64,000 nt of DNA from Cafeteria roenbergensis (GCA_008330645.1 VLTN01000006.1:124001-188000); one strand, 5' to 3'. Positions 10,569-21,721 are shown, counted from the stretch's first letter. Numbers and translations: made by a program. The notes: a model not told the origin generated them from the letters alone.

Positions 10569-12669
10569 TCAGTTGGATTTCTCGTGGCGAAGGTCCACAA
10601 CCACTTCTTCGGGCTCGGCGTCCTTCATGCGCTTGCCGGGCGGATCTGCTTCCGAGTCAGGGCTGTCTCGAGACCGCTTGGCCGCGGGCTCCCGAGCCTC
10701 CGTCAGCTGCGCCTGCGGGCTCGCCGCCCGGCCAGCAGCAACTGCGGCAGTGGCATCCGGCTCCGCAGCGCTCCGCGCTCGCGATTGGGCCTCCTCGCTC
10801 GCCGCCCATCCCTGGCCTGACGCCGCAACGAGCCCCCAGGCGCCCTCCGTCGCGTCCGAGGCTTTGAACAGCAGCGCGGGCGCCACTGTCGCAATCGACG
10901 CGTCATCCATGGCCGCGACGTGGAGGGTGTCCCTGATCTCTTGCACGGCCTTCGCCGCCTTGGCGATGACCCCCTCCGACACTGCCGCAAGGGCCCTTCC
11001 GAGCTCCGGGTCGGCCTCTGCGGGGCCCCCATCGTCGCTGTCGCTGTCATCGTCGTCGCTGCCGCTGGCGCACGCACTCGAGGCTGCCACGCGGATCCCT
11101 CTGCACAGCGCCTCCGCGCGGCAAAGGAGCCCGCTCTCGGTGGCCGCGTCGGCCTCGTCCGACGCTGCGTCGGCCAGGGCCCATCGCACGCCAAGGCACA
11201 AAACAGCTCACACACAAAAATGGCACCCGGTGACAGGGGCGGCAAGCGTGGTTGCTGCGAGCCGCGCACGCGGAGCACGACAGCACACGCTCACCCGCTA
11301 CAGCTTGCGCGAGGGCCGCGCGGACTCCTGCCCACGACGCCATGTACCAGGGCCGGCGCAGCAAGGAGCCGTTGGTGGCCCGGCGCTCGGCTTCCGACTG
11401 CGAGCGTGCGAGGGGCAGCACGACCCGTGGCAACGTCGCCGGGGCGGCAGGGCGGCAGGGAGGCGGAGGGCGGTCGCGCGCGGGCAGCGGAGCGGCGGGG
11501 CCGGCACTAGACGCTCGCGAGGCGGGGGGGGGGGGAAGCGAGCTGCCAGTGCCAGACTCGCTCGCTCGCGAGGCCCGGCGCCTCCCCGGGAGCAGGGGCG
11601 CGTCTCACGAGACTCTCCGCCTGTGACTGTGCGGATCGGAAGGTCTCTGCGGCGCCAGCCCACAGGCGCGCGGTTGAGGCGCAGGGCTTGCCCGTGGCGT
11701 CTGCGATGTGGCAGGCAATGCCGGCGCACTCTGCCAAGCTCAGCTTGGCCAGCACGGCTTGCACGGACGGCACGGCGTCCGGAGGCAGGCTGACGGACCG
11801 CTGTCCTCGGTGCGTGCGAGGCGCCACGGCGTCTTCGAGCAGCGGGCCGAGCACGGACGAGCAGTAGCCAAACACTCCCGCAGCCTCCCGCAGGGCCCTG
11901 CTCGCCGCCCCCAGGGCCTGGCACACGCCCGCCAGCATGGGCCTGGCTCGCAGCCAGGAGTCGAGGCCGGACCAGTCGCCCGGCTTCGCGGGGCCGTCCC
12001 GGCCCGACGCCGCGCGATCAGGGCCCGGTGCCTTGGCAAGGGCGCGCGCAGTGGCCACGTGGCACACTGCCCGTTCCCTGTGCAGGAATGCGACAAGCAG
12101 CGCGGTCATCATGGCATCAAACGCCCAGCTCGCGACCTTCCAGGGAGAGTCTGCCGAGCGGGGCCGAGCTGCGGCGGGAGACACGAGCGCGGGCGCCCAC
12201 ACCAGCACTGGGCACACGACCACTGCATTCTCCCCCCGGGCGGAGCTGGCTGCCTCGTCGGCGGCCAAGGGGGCCACCGCTCGGGCGTGGGCGCACGCCG
12301 CCTGCAGCGCCGCCTCGCACTGCGCCGGTGCGCTCATCCCTGCGACCAGCACGGTGAGCGCCAACGCACAAAGTCGGGCGCAACAGCGTGGGGGATCGGG
12401 CCGCGCTCCGGGCTCCTCGCCGCGCGCTTGGCTGCGGCAACGGCAGGCAAGCGTTGGCCGGCCTCACTGCCTGATGCCGCGCCGCAGGTTCTCATCACGT
12501 CAATGAGATGCTCCCGTGACTCCATCGCCAGTGCCGCCTGGTGCGCCAGCGGCTCGTCCGAGCCCTCGGCGTCCTCGCGCACGCTCGAGGACACGGCATG
12601 CAGAGGCACTGGCACCCGCGCCCGCCCGCGAGGCTGCCACACGACGTGTTCCAGCGACGGGTCCGCCAT
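10569..12669 (-). CDS. BRO1-domain protein
   Basis: Four exons (12669-12468, 12339-11609, 11397-11295, 11164-10569) give 543 residues. Phases agree at all three junctions and every acceptor ends GCAG. The fold signature is modest but consistent along the length: an F-D-A-M-M-T-A-L-L-V-A-F-L helix where BRO1 proteins have their F-N-x-x-A-L-Y-S helix, then A-A-G-V-F-G-Y, an L-A-E-C-A-G-I helix, a W-Y-M-A-S-W-A-G-V-R-A-A-L-A segment, and E-S-G-L-L-C-R-A-E-A-L near the end. BRO1 domains bind ESCRT-III CHMP proteins (Alix, Bro1, BROX). The C-terminal 100 residues are acidic, then carry two basic clusters (A-K-R-S-R and G-K-R-M-K-D) that look like a bipartite nuclear localisation signal. The last intron could instead use an acceptor at 11206, adding 14 residues in frame. 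Confidence 0.62.
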
Positions 12670-12879
12670 CAGGCAGCCTATGCGTACGGGCCGTCTTCTG
12701 CTGGCGGCGGCGCTCGCGCGCGCGCGAGTGCGCGCGCCCGCGGCGGTTGCGGTTTTTGCAAGGCGAATGCAATGTTGTGCCATCACAAGCATTTGCGATG
12801 CAACTGCACGCAACACGAACCCAGGCAGGCACGACGGGCGCCCGGCACACCACAAGCAGGTGACCCCGCGAACAACAGC

Positions 12880-14159
12880 TCATGCGGGCGCTGAGCGAAG
12901 GGCGGCCACCGCAGCGGCGGCGCGGCGGCGGCGGTCGGCGGTGGACTGCTTGCGCAGTTGCTGCTGCATGCTCGCTCGCTTGGCCCTGGCGTAGCGCACC
13001 GCGGCCTGCTCCGCGAGCCGCATCGCCTCGGTGCGGCGGGCCATCGCGCGGCCCTCCTGCTCCACCGCCCGCCTCTCCGCAGCCGCACGGCCCGACCGCG
13101 CCAAGGCGCCAGCGTCCAGGCCCGATAGCAAGTCCTGCCTGCGCTCTGCCGCCTGCAGCTCTGCCGCACGGGCCTCTTCCGCAGCAAGGCGCCGGGTCTG
13201 CTGCAGCGCCTCCGCCTCCTCGGCCCGCTCTCTCGAGGCCGCTGCCGCCTCCGCCTCCGCCTTGGCCCTCGCCGCCGCGTCCAGCCGCCTCCGGAACTCC
13301 TCAGCGGACACGCGGGGGGGCATGGCGGAGGGCGTCGTCTCGGCGCTCGTGCGGCCGGGCGCGAGCCTCTCCCGCTCCGCCCGTTGGCGTCTCTCGGCCT
13401 CCGCCCGCGCGTGGGCGGCCTGCTCCGCCCGGCGCTGCGCGGCCAGCGTCCGGCGGAGCGACTCGGCCGCCGCGGCGTCAGCCGCCCAAGCCTCCCGCTG
13501 CTGCCGCGACTCCGCCGCCGCCGCACGGTACGCCTCCAGCACGCTCTGCCTCAGGTCAACGTCGCCCACGGACCCGGGTCCGGCCACAGCCGCCCGCAGC
13601 GTCACCTCGTCGGCCGGCAGGCTGCCGCTGGTGCTGTCCAGCCAGCGAGCGTGCCCGCCCCCGGCCGCGCCGTGCTCACCAGCAGCGCCCTCCGGCTCGC
13701 CCGCCGCCCACACGGGGAGCACCCGGGGCGCGTGCCCCGTGGCCTGCGGCTGCCCGAAGTGCCTACGCTCTTTGCCCGTGCCCAGAGCGTTGCACGGCCA
13801 CAGCAGCGGCTGCGACGGCTCTGCCATCGCCGCGAACGCCTGGTGCGTGGGAGGGGGCGGCGCCACGTGCGCGGCCGCGCCAAGCAGGCTCCCGGCCAGT
13901 CCCCGCGATCGACGAACGGCCGCCGTATCCTCCCCGGGAGGGCGCGAGACTGCCGCCGCCGCCGTCCCCCAAGCGTCGCCTCTGCCGTCGTAGACGCCGC
14001 TGGAGGGGTCCGCGGCTCTGCCCGCCTGCCTATGCTCGCCAGCCCGACCGGCGCCCGTCGGAGCGGTGTCCGGCGGCTCTGCCCGGCAGAGCTCCCCCGT
14101 TGCTCCCGCCGACTGGCCAGGCTGGTCGGACGGGCAGCGTTGGCCGCGGTCTCCCGTGC

Positions 14160-14190
<31 letters not shown>

Positions 14191-16098
14191 GTTGTCCTCA
14201 CCGCCGCCGCGGGTGCCGCCGCGCTCCTCAAACGCGAAACCGTCCCCGCCGCGGGTGCCGCCGCGCTCCTCGAACGCGAAACCGTCCCCGCCGTCGCCGC
14301 CCACCCCCTCGTGCCCGGGCGCCTCGTACACGTGAAAGTGCCTCCTCCCCCCCCGCGTGCCGATCTGGGACAGTGTTGCGGCGGCCACCCCGTCCACGTG
14401 GTACGCGTCTGGGCGAGACGTCAGCAGCCCCGCCGCACCCTCCAGGTGCGAGCTAAAGTCCCGCCTGCCACGCGCGCCCCGCCTGGAAGGCCACCCGAGC
14501 TCCCGCTCCCCCTCGCGCCCCAGCACCGAGCCCTCGTCACCCGACCCAGGACCGTCCCCGCCGCCGTCACCCCACCCCTCCGCGCTCTGGGCAGAGCCGC
14601 CCTTCAGCCACCAAGCAGGGTCCCGCCCGGAGCTCGCCGCGCGGGAGCGGCCGGCGCGCGGCGCCGGCGCCGGCAGCCTCCGCGTGCCCCCCCCGCCGAT
14701 ACTCTCCTCGCGGCGGCGGCCGGAGCCAGGCTCAACTGGGGAGCCTTCGGGCAGGAAGGACCTCCCCTCGTCCTGCTGAAACGGCCGCTGCCGCGACTGT
14801 GGCGGCGGCGGCGGCGGCGGCGTCGGCGGTGGCTGGGCGAGCGGAGAGTGGTGGTCGTCGTAGGCCGCTTCCGTCCAAGCGCCAGCCCCAGGGGCAAACC
14901 TCTCCACGCCCTCCACTGCCACCCCGTCGGAGCCGTACACCGATCCCTCCCGGGCAATGTTCGCCACTGGGAGGGCCTTCACGGGGCCGCTGCGGTTTCG
15001 CGCGGAGGTGTGCGTGGCGGCTGCGGTTTCGGCCCCGGGCGCCCGGCTGCCCGAGCGGGCGTCTCCGCGGCTGCTGGGGTTGCCGTGGCTGAAGTAGCGC
15101 GCCCTGTCTTGCGCGGACCAGGGCGGCATCACGGCGGGTCCGCGCCGCAGTTTCGCCGAAGGGTCGACCACAACAGCCTTCTCGTGCTGCCACACGGCGC
15201 CGGGGGTTCCCGAGGCGCGGCCTCGCTGCAGGGGCGGCACGTACCGCTTGCTGGTCCTCCTCCCCGACAAGGAGCGCCCGCGCACCGTGCCCGTGGGCGT
15301 GGGCCCTCCTGCGGCGCTGCCGCCCGTCAGGGACTCGGCAGTAGCCCAGGCCTCAGGGTCAGCCAGGATTGCGTCGTACGGAACGTTGCCCCCGGAGAGG
15401 CCCAGGCCCACTCGCCACGAGGGCTCGTCCTGGTCCACGAGGCGGTGGTGCTGCCGGCGGCTGGACGCCCTGCCGTCGGGGGTCGCGCGCACTCCGGCCG
15501 CGGAGCCGGTGCGGCTCGGCACCCGCTCCGCCAAGGCAGCCATCTCAGCCTCCGTGTGGGGTCGGGACGGGACATCCTGCGGGTGTAGCCGCGGCCGAAG
15601 GACGCGCGGCCCAGCGCTTGCCGCCCTCCCGCGAAGCGTCGCGGGCCGAGGTCGCGCCGTTGCCTTGACAGGCGACGTGGCGAAGGGAGCCGAGCCGCTC
15701 ACGAACGAGGGCTGCCCCACCGGCGCACCTGCACGCGCGACAGGACAACCAGGACGCGGCAAGGGGCGGGGCAACACGTCATGGGTTCGAGGCCCAGCGG
15801 CAGCGAGCGGGCGGCACGGATCGGGCGGTCAAAGCTACCGCCAGCAAACCACGGCAAGGCCTCGCACTGGCCAGGAAAGAGTCGCCCACACGCTCGCCCG
15901 CTTGAGCCGCACGCAGCGGCGCCTTTGTGGCTCGCGTTGGGACGCGACGCTCTCCAGGCGCGCCGGGCGAGCCTCACGCGACCCGCGCTGCGGCGCAAAC
16001 GACTCGCTGGGCGACGGCCGCTGCGGCGCCGCGGCGCCTCGATGCCAGGGCAGCACCACCCGCAGGTGGCGCAGCAGGTCGAAGTCGTCCTGGCTCAT
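12880..16098 (-). CDS. Unrecognised Gly/Arg-rich protein with C-terminal coiled coil
   Basis: Exon 1 (16098-15978, starting MSQDDFDLLRHLRVVL) joins by a 249-nt intron (GTGAGG...CGTGCAG, phase 1) to exon 2 (15728-12880), giving 989 residues. I do not recognise the family. The first third has short non-repetitive stretches that could be conserved motifs, such as V-P-Y-D-A-I-L-A-D-P-E-A-W and M-P-P-W-S-A-Q-D-R-A-R-Y-F. The middle is low complexity, with poly-Pro, poly-Gly and a duplicated 14-residue unit. Residues about 763-983 form a long Ala/Arg/Glu heptad-like coiled coil. A cytoskeletal or ciliary scaffold is possible but not shown. The first exon is supported by splice signals and phase only; an unspliced start at 15777 is the alternative. 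Confidence 0.6.
14162..14190. repeat. (GCC)n trinucleotide run
   Basis: About nine GCC triplets in a row, inside the coding exon of the coiled-coil gene, encode a poly-Gly tract on the minus strand. Such runs change length easily by slippage. Confidence 0.9.
14209..14292 (-). repeat. 42-bp tandem duplication (2 copies) in coding sequence
   Basis: Copy 1 at 14209-14250 and copy 2 at 14251-14292 differ at one base. Each encodes 14 residues including G-D-G-F-A-F-E-E-R-G-G-T-R on the minus strand. The near identity suggests a recent in-frame duplication. Confidence 0.9.
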
Positions 16099-16442
16099 GC
16101 CAGCGCGCTCTCGCCGTGCTGGGGGGCGTCGCGGACAGGCAGGCGCGGCACGGCCTGCCCTTGCAGAGCCGCCCGCGCTTGATGCCCGTCCGCCGACTCC
16201 GGCGGTTCAAACCCAGCGTTCGGGTGGGGCGGCGGCCGCTGCGGCCTTCGCGTGCTGCAACGCCCAACCCCGGCCCAGGCCGGCCGCCGAGGCGTTCGCC
16301 CGCGTTTGCGCAATGCGGCGTGCGGGGGAGCGCCAGGTTTGGCGCAAGCAAGGGCGGGGCGAGCCAGACGCGCGTTTCGAGGCGCGCCGGCACAACGGAG
16401 GCCCAGGGCATGGGCGGGCAGAGCGCGCGCGCGGCACAGACA
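16099..16442. other. Intergenic spacer
   Basis: This 344-bp spacer upstream of the coiled-coil gene contains the 3' flank of the eIF2-alpha gene. It is GC-rich and I see no further gene or motif. Confidence 0.5.
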
Positions 16443-17426
16443 TCACTCATCTTCCTCAACCGTGGCGGTGGAAGGCTTGGAGATGACGACGAGGTTGCCG
16501 CCATACTTGACCACCGCGGCGCGAGCAGCCTCGGTGGCGCGGTTGAGGGCCTCAATGCCGCCGTCGACATCGGCCGTGACGGTGGTGATGGCGTACACGG
16601 GGGGCGCGACGTTGGTGATGGACATGGGGAACTCCTCAGTGCTCTCGTCGTGCGCCTTGCCAAGCGCCTCGCGGATGGCGACCACGCCCTCGTAGCCGAA
16701 GCAAGTGACCTGCACGTCCGTGCGCACCTTGGTGGCCACCGCCTTTGACTTGCGCGCAAGCTGGTCGAGGAGGGACGCCTTCTCGGGCTCGGTGAGGTCG
16801 TAGCCGTCGAGCAAGGCCGGGTCGCGAGCGATGGCGGTGAGGCCGTCGATGGCGTGCGGGTACTCCTTGTAGAGCCGCCAGGACAAGCGCTCGCAGATGG
16901 AGCGGAGGGGGTTGAAGCCGTCCTCGTGCGCTGCCGGGTCGAAGGTGTCCTTGACGATCTTCCGCATCGTGTTCTGCACCACAACGGCGCGGTTGTAGAA
17001 GGACTCGTACTCAATGCGGTCCTCCGGGTCCACGCGGCGCTTGGACAGGTCGATGTAGCCGGCCTCCTCGTTGACGCGAATGACCATGCAAACCTCCATC
17101 TTGCCCTCCCCGATGAGCTTCTTGATGGAGCGAATGCGCCGCCTGCTCAACTCCGACAGCAGCACCATGCCCTCGCGGTCCTCGAACTCGAGCAGGTCCA
17201 CGTACGCGCCCATCTCGGCAACGCGGCGCACCTTGACCATGCAAAGCTCCTCCTCGTCGGGGGCCTCCTTGGGGTAGAAGCGGCACTTGAAGCCGAAGAG
17301 CAGGCTGCGGATGTGCTCGCTCTTGGCGGCGGCGCGGTTCTCGGCCATGGCGGCCACGTCCTCCTCCGTGGGGGTGCCTGCCAGCGTGGCGGCGGCGGCT
17401 GCGTCGGCGGCAGAGGTTGCTGCCAT
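16443..17426 (-). CDS. EIF2S1: Eukaryotic translation initiation factor 2 subunit alpha
   Basis: An intronless gene of 327 residues. eIF2-alpha is part of the eIF2-GTP-Met-tRNAi ternary complex in cytoplasmic translation initiation. The S1/OB domain is clear (M-V-K-V-R-R-V-A-E-M-G-A-Y-V), followed by the strictly conserved regulatory loop L-L-S-E-L-S-R-R-R-I-R-S. The last Ser of S-E-L-S, at about residue 94, corresponds to Ser51 phosphorylated by GCN2/PERK-type kinases. The helical domain and the C-terminal alpha-beta domain (I-T-N-V-A-P-P-V-Y then D-V-D-G-G-I) follow. Compared with the human protein there are about 40 extra Ala-rich residues at the N-terminus before C-R-F-Y. The tail E-E-D-E is acidic as usual. 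No other M start fits better, since the next in-frame Met candidates lie only a few residues before C-R-F-Y. Confidence 0.97.
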   Translation of the reverse strand: MAATSAADAAAAATLAGTPTEEDVAAMAENRAAAKSEHIRSLLFGFKCRFYPKEAPDEEELCMVKVRRVAEMGAYVDLLEFEDREGMVLLSELSRRRIRSIKKLIGEGKMEVCMVIRVNEEAGYIDLSKRRVDPEDRIEYESFYNRAVVVQNTMRKIVKDTFDPAAHEDGFNPLRSICERLSWRLYKEYPHAIDGLTAIARDPALLDGYDLTEPEKASLLDQLARKSKAVATKVRTDVQVTCFGYEGVVAIREALGKAHDESTEEFPMSITNVAPPVYAITTVTADVDGGIEALNRATEAARAAVVKYGGNLVVISKPSTATVEEDE

Positions 17427-18101
17427 GGCGGCTGGTGTGCGGCGGAAAGGAAACTGCGAACGAGCGCGAGGTCACACGGGCGGCGAGGCAGGCGCGCATA
17501 CCGAGAGGATGGCGAGGGGGCGACGCAGGGGCGCGGCGGGCCGACCAGGCGGCAGCCGCAACAGCGCCGGCCAACACCAGCTGCGAGCACGCCCGTGCGG
17601 CACCGGGGCGTCGCTGCGGCGCTGCCGAGGTGCACCCGCAATTGCCCCTCCTCTCAAGGCGCTCCCGACAGTTCGCCTGGCAGCCCCGAAGCGTCACGCG
17701 CAGGCGCGAGGCGTTGCCGTGGCAAAGCTGCACGCCCCCAGCCCGGCCTTCACCACTGGCACCGCGCCGCCGTGCCCCGCACGCCGTGGCGAGAATTTCG
17801 TTCGCGGACTTCAAGCCTTGCAAAGCCGCCGGCCCGCCCGCCCCGCTCGGAGCCCTCGGCCCGCTGCCCACGCCCTCGCAAAAGGGCACGCAGGGCTACG
17901 GGCGGGAGGGGGGCGGGGGTCTTCGCTGTTCGCGGCGCGCGCGCACGAAAACAAAAAAAAGGCGCACCTGAAGCCTCCTGGCCAAGTGGGGCGGCTTTTC
18001 CGAGGCCTTTGTTGGCCCCGAGCGGCGGCTCTGCCCACTTTTGGCGTGTGAGGGCAGCGCCGCTGCAGAAAGCGGGGCACACCCCCATCCCACCGGCTGG
18101 G
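17427..18101. promoter_or_regulatory. Divergent intergenic region (eIF2-alpha / APC transporter)
   Basis: These 675 bp lie between two divergent start codons. The region must carry both promoters. An A-rich run (AAAACAAAAAAAAGG, around 17947-17962) is the only clearly AT-rich block. No TATA box or conserved ORF is supported. Confidence 0.5.
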
Positions 18102-21100
18102 ATGGACTCGTTACTTCTCGACGGTGACACGGCCATTTGGGGAGGCGAGGACACTGAGGCACCCGGTGAGCAGCGCATGCGACGCAATCTGAGGCGGAGC
18201 GCTGACCTTGAACATGGCGATTTGCGGCGCCACAGAGGCCGCAATCGGGCGCCGATGCGCAGTGCAGCCTCCCCGGGTGGCGGGCGGCCGGCTTCCAAGC
18301 GGAGGGTGGGCGAGGCAGGCGTGCCGGGAGGGCTGCAAGCAGCGGTGGACACGCAGGCTGGCTGAACCAGAAAACGACCAGGGTCAACATAGGCCCGCAC
18401 GTTGCAGCCGGGCGCCTCGCCAGCCTCGGTCGGCTGGGGCCGCTGAGCCCCGCGAGGAGCCTGGCGGGGTCGGCACAACAGCGAGCTACCGTGTATCAGG
18501 CTCCCCGGCTCGGCCCGAGCGAGACCGGCTCGCCGGGGTGCGATGGCGCTTGGTTGCTGACCAGGCATCCTTCCCCACCCCCGCCCCCCTTTTGCGCAAC
18601 ATGACAATCCCGCCCAGCCTCGCACCCGCCCCCCAAGCCATCGCCCCTCTCTGCTCGCTTCCGTCTGCTGTGGCACGCCCCTGCGCGCAGACAACGTGGT
18701 TCACTGGCAGTTCCCGGGTTGGGGCGAGCACCGCCGCGTCAGGTTCCGCGGCAAGGACCCCGAGGCTGCGCACGCTGCCAGCGGCAGCTCTTCGTCTGAG
18801 GGCGAGACGGATGACACCAAGAAGAGCGAGGCGCCGGCCCCGAAGGCGTCCCACCACGGCTCGCTGAGCCAGTTCGCAGCGACGGCGCTGAGCGGCAACG
18901 ACCTGACCAGCTCGGCCCTCTACGTGATCTCCATCACCTTCGCGCAGGCCGGCTGGCTGGCGCCCGTCTGCCTGCTCATCGTGGCCGTGCTCCTCTACGC
19001 CTACCGCTTCGTGTACTCCGAAGTGGGTGGCGCCCTGCCCGTGAACGGCGGGACCTACACCGCCCTCCTGCACACGACCAGCAAGGGCATCGCCGCCACG
19101 GCGGCCACCCTCTCGCTCCTCTCCTACGCCGCCACGGCCGTGGTGTCGGGCACAGACGCCGTCGCCTACCTCTGCGTCCTCATCGACACCCCCGTGGAGT
19201 CCTGGATGGTCCTCTGTCTTCTCGGCGCCTTCTGCCTCCTCACCGCCTGGGGCATCGGCGAGTCGGCCGTCGTCGCCGTCGCCATGTTCGTCCTGCATAT
19301 CGGAACCCTCATCACCCTCCTCGGTTTCGCCGTCGTCTGGGCCGCCGAGGACGGCTTCGAGGTCTTCGCCGCCGCCTTCTCCGCCCCGCTGCCCTCCTCC
19401 TCCGGCGTGGTCGGGGCCATCTTCTTCGGATTCGGCGCCGCCCTCCTCGGCGTCTCCGGCTTCGAGTCCAGCGCCAACATGATCGAGGCCATCGTGCCGG
19501 GCCAGTACCCAGCCGTGCTCCGCAACATGCACGTCATCGTCTCCGTTCTCAACCCGCTCCTGGCCCTCGCGACCATGTCCGTCCTCTCCCCGGCAGAGAT
19601 CGCCGACGGAGGAGACTCCCTCCTCGCCGCGGTCGCGAAGCGCTCCGGCGGCCAAGCCTTTGCCCTTGTGCTCGGCATCGACGCCTTCATCGTCCTCTCT
19701 GGCGCCGTGCTCACCGCCTTTGTGGGCGTGGGCGGCCTCATGGAGCGGATGGCCGAGGACGAGTGCCTCCCCCAGTTCATGCTGGCCCGCAACGCCTTCC
19801 GCGGCACCCGCCACCTCATCCCCATCACGTTCTTCCTCGTCACGGGGTCCCTCTCCCTCGCCCTGGGCGCCAACGTGGACACGCTCTCGGGCGTGTACAC
19901 CATCTCCTTCCTCTTCGTCATGCAGCTCTTCGCGGTCGGCGCTCTGCTCCTCAAGCGCAAGCGGCCCTCCCTCCCGCGCCCGGACCGCGCCCGCGTACGC
20001 ACCGTCATCTTCGCCCTCACGCTCACGTTCCTCGGCCTGCTGGCGAACCTCCTGGGCAAGCCCGAGTCCGTGCAGTACTTTGCCCTCTACGCCCTCGGCA
20101 TGGGCCTCGTCGTCTTCGTCACCTACCAGCGCGCCGCCATCCTGCGCGTGATGATGCCGGGCGCCATCTCGTGCCTGCGCCGCTCCTGCTGCTGCCTGCG
20201 CAACCGCGAGACCGGGCGTGTCGACTGCGCGGAGCACTGTCTCCTGCGCTCATTCCACGAGGCGTCGGACAGCCCCGTCGTCTTCTTCGTTAAGCACCCT
20301 GACATCGTGCTGATGAACAAGGCGGTGCTCTACGTGCGCGAGAACGAGCAGGCAACCCGCCTCGTCTTCGTCCACGCCACCAAGGGCAACGAGGGCCCCA
20401 CCGCTGTGCACGGCTCCGGCATGCGGGCGCTCACCGGCTCCAAGGTCGGGGGCCCTGCCAGCGAAATGACGGGCTTGTCTGGGGACGCCGCGCGCGCAGA
20501 GGCAGTCATGGCCGGCGCTGCTGCGGCTGCCCCGGCAGGCAAGGCGCGCAGCGCCTCGCTCCCCGGGGCCGAGTCCAACCCGCGCAGCGCGGAGGGCTCC
20601 GGCATTGTGCCCACGCGTGCCAACGGCACAGGCCGCCTGGGCGCGGCTGCAATGGCCGCGGCCGCCGCCGCTGCGGCCGCTCACGGGGACGGCACCGGCT
20701 CCGTTGACGAGGTCGCAGCGCTCTCGCACATGGTCAAGGTTCTCGACGTGATGTACCCCAAGCTGCGGCTGGACCTGCTGGTGGTGGACGAGCGGCCTTT
20801 CGGCCCGGGCCTCATCGGCTGGCTCGAGCGCACCATGGGAATCCGCTCCAACGGCATGTTCATCGCCTGCCCGGACGAGGACTTCCCCCATGCCCTGGGC
20901 AGCCTCGGCGGCATCCGCGTCATCGGGCGCCCCTCGCGCATCCTTGAGGAGGCCAAGGACGGAACTCCCATGCCCCGCGTTCCCTTCTTCGTCCCGAACG
21001 AGGAGGCCGCCTCCATCCAGACCGTCGACGCCTCCGCAGTCCACCCCATCACGGAGAGGCGGGCGCCGTCTGGGAGCCACGCACTCTCTCACAGCTCGCT

Positions 21101-21194
21101 CTTCAGCGGCGCGCACGTGCTTCTCCCCTCGGGCCCCGACCGCATGTCCGTGCTGGGAGAAACTGCGACGGAGGGGTCGCTGACCACCCAGTAG
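18102..21194 (+). CDS. APC-superfamily amino-acid/cation transporter with long cytosolic tail
   Basis: Exon 1 (18102-18165) encodes MDSLLLDGDTAIWGGEDTEAP. A 525-nt intron (GTGAGC...CGCGCAG, phase 1) joins it to exon 2 (18691-21194), giving 855 residues. The junction reads E-A-P-D-N-V-V-H-W. About twelve transmembrane helices lie at roughly residues 75-480, including an E-V-G-G-A-L-P-V-N-G-G-T-Y loop typical of APC transporters and a G-F-G-A-A-L-L-G-V-S-G-F-E-S-S-A-N helix-6 region near the substrate site. The remaining 370 residues are cytosolic, with two conserved-looking blocks (V-F-F-V-K-H-P-D-I-V and L-D-L-L-V-V-D-E-R-P-F) separated by an Ala-rich linker. The substrate cannot be read from sequence. 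Exon 2 alone has no ATG before residue 18691's frame reaches the conserved region, which supports the spliced start. Confidence 0.85.
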
Positions 21195-21296
21195 GGCCGC
21201 CAACCGATCCGGACAGCCCCCCGCCCGTCTCGCGGCGCAGTCGCTCGCAGCCGCGCACCCTGTGCAGCTCTCGCAGTCCGCTCCTGCGCGGCCGAC

Positions 21297-21313
21297 TGTG
21301 TGTGTGTGTGTGT
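21297..21313 (+). repeat. (TG)n microsatellite 3' of the transporter gene
   Basis: About eight TG units followed by TTTGTGTTTT lie 100 bp after the transporter stop codon. The position suits a GU-rich polyadenylation element, which is inference. Confidence 0.85.
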
Positions 21314-21687
21314 TTGTGTTTTCCCCTTCATCTTGTCGGGCTGTTCATTCCATCTGCGTGTATTCCCCCTGCTTGTGTGTGCGTGCGTCAGCTTCGTTGA
21401 GCGCTGCGGTCGAACTCCGCAGTCGCGGCCAGCGATGCCAGACACGAGCCGCGCAGCGCACACGATCTGCTTTCCGGGAGTGCGTACCGCGCGCGTGTGC
21501 GCGCCAGCGCTGCTTGGCGTGAAGGGATGAGTGTTGGGGGGGAGGGGGGTTGGGCACTGCACCGTGTTGATGCGCCGGGCGCGCGCGAGCTTGCGAATCA
21601 CGCACCGGACTTGCCATTGATCACCAGCAATCTCTCAGAGGCTAGCAGCGCTGCTGGGTCGCGAGGCGAGAGACGAAGCAAGGCCGC

Positions 21688-21721
21688 TGTGTGTGTGGTG
21701 TGTGGAGGGGGGGGGGGGGGG
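21688..21721. repeat. (TG)n plus poly-G tract
   Basis: A short TG run is followed by about 15 consecutive G at 21707-21721, just 3' of the GH31 gene on its template side. It is C-rich on the transcribed strand of that gene. Confidence 0.85.

Noticed and set aside
11165-11205. Alternative acceptor at 11206 for the last BRO1 intron
   Set aside because: It stays in frame, but the resulting insert breaks the helix continuity seen when the 11164 acceptor is used. Kept only as an alternative isoform.
12340-12376. A 37-nt intron (GTGCGT...GTCGCAG) in the BRO1 gene
   Set aside because: Too short compared with the 112-525 nt introns elsewhere; a GTGAGG donor at 12467 gives a 128-nt intron in phase.
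13384-15588. 734-residue open frame on the plus strand opposite the coiled-coil gene
   Set aside because: Arg/Pro-rich shadow of a Gly/Ala/Arg-rich gene on the other strand; no conserved motif.
15711-15804. tRNA-like T-arm (GGGTTCGAGGCCC) with a distant pairing acceptor arm
   Set aside because: The span is too long, no A-box or anticodon arm fits, the T-stem has a mismatch, and the 5' part overlaps coding sequence.
18111-18694. Minus-strand frames between eIF2-alpha and the transporter
   Set aside because: They overlap the transporter's first exon and intron and resemble no family.
18696-18698. GTG start of the transporter frame
   Set aside because: A non-ATG start is unlikely in a nuclear gene. 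A CGCGCAG acceptor lies just upstream and a phase-matched ATG exon is present at 18102.
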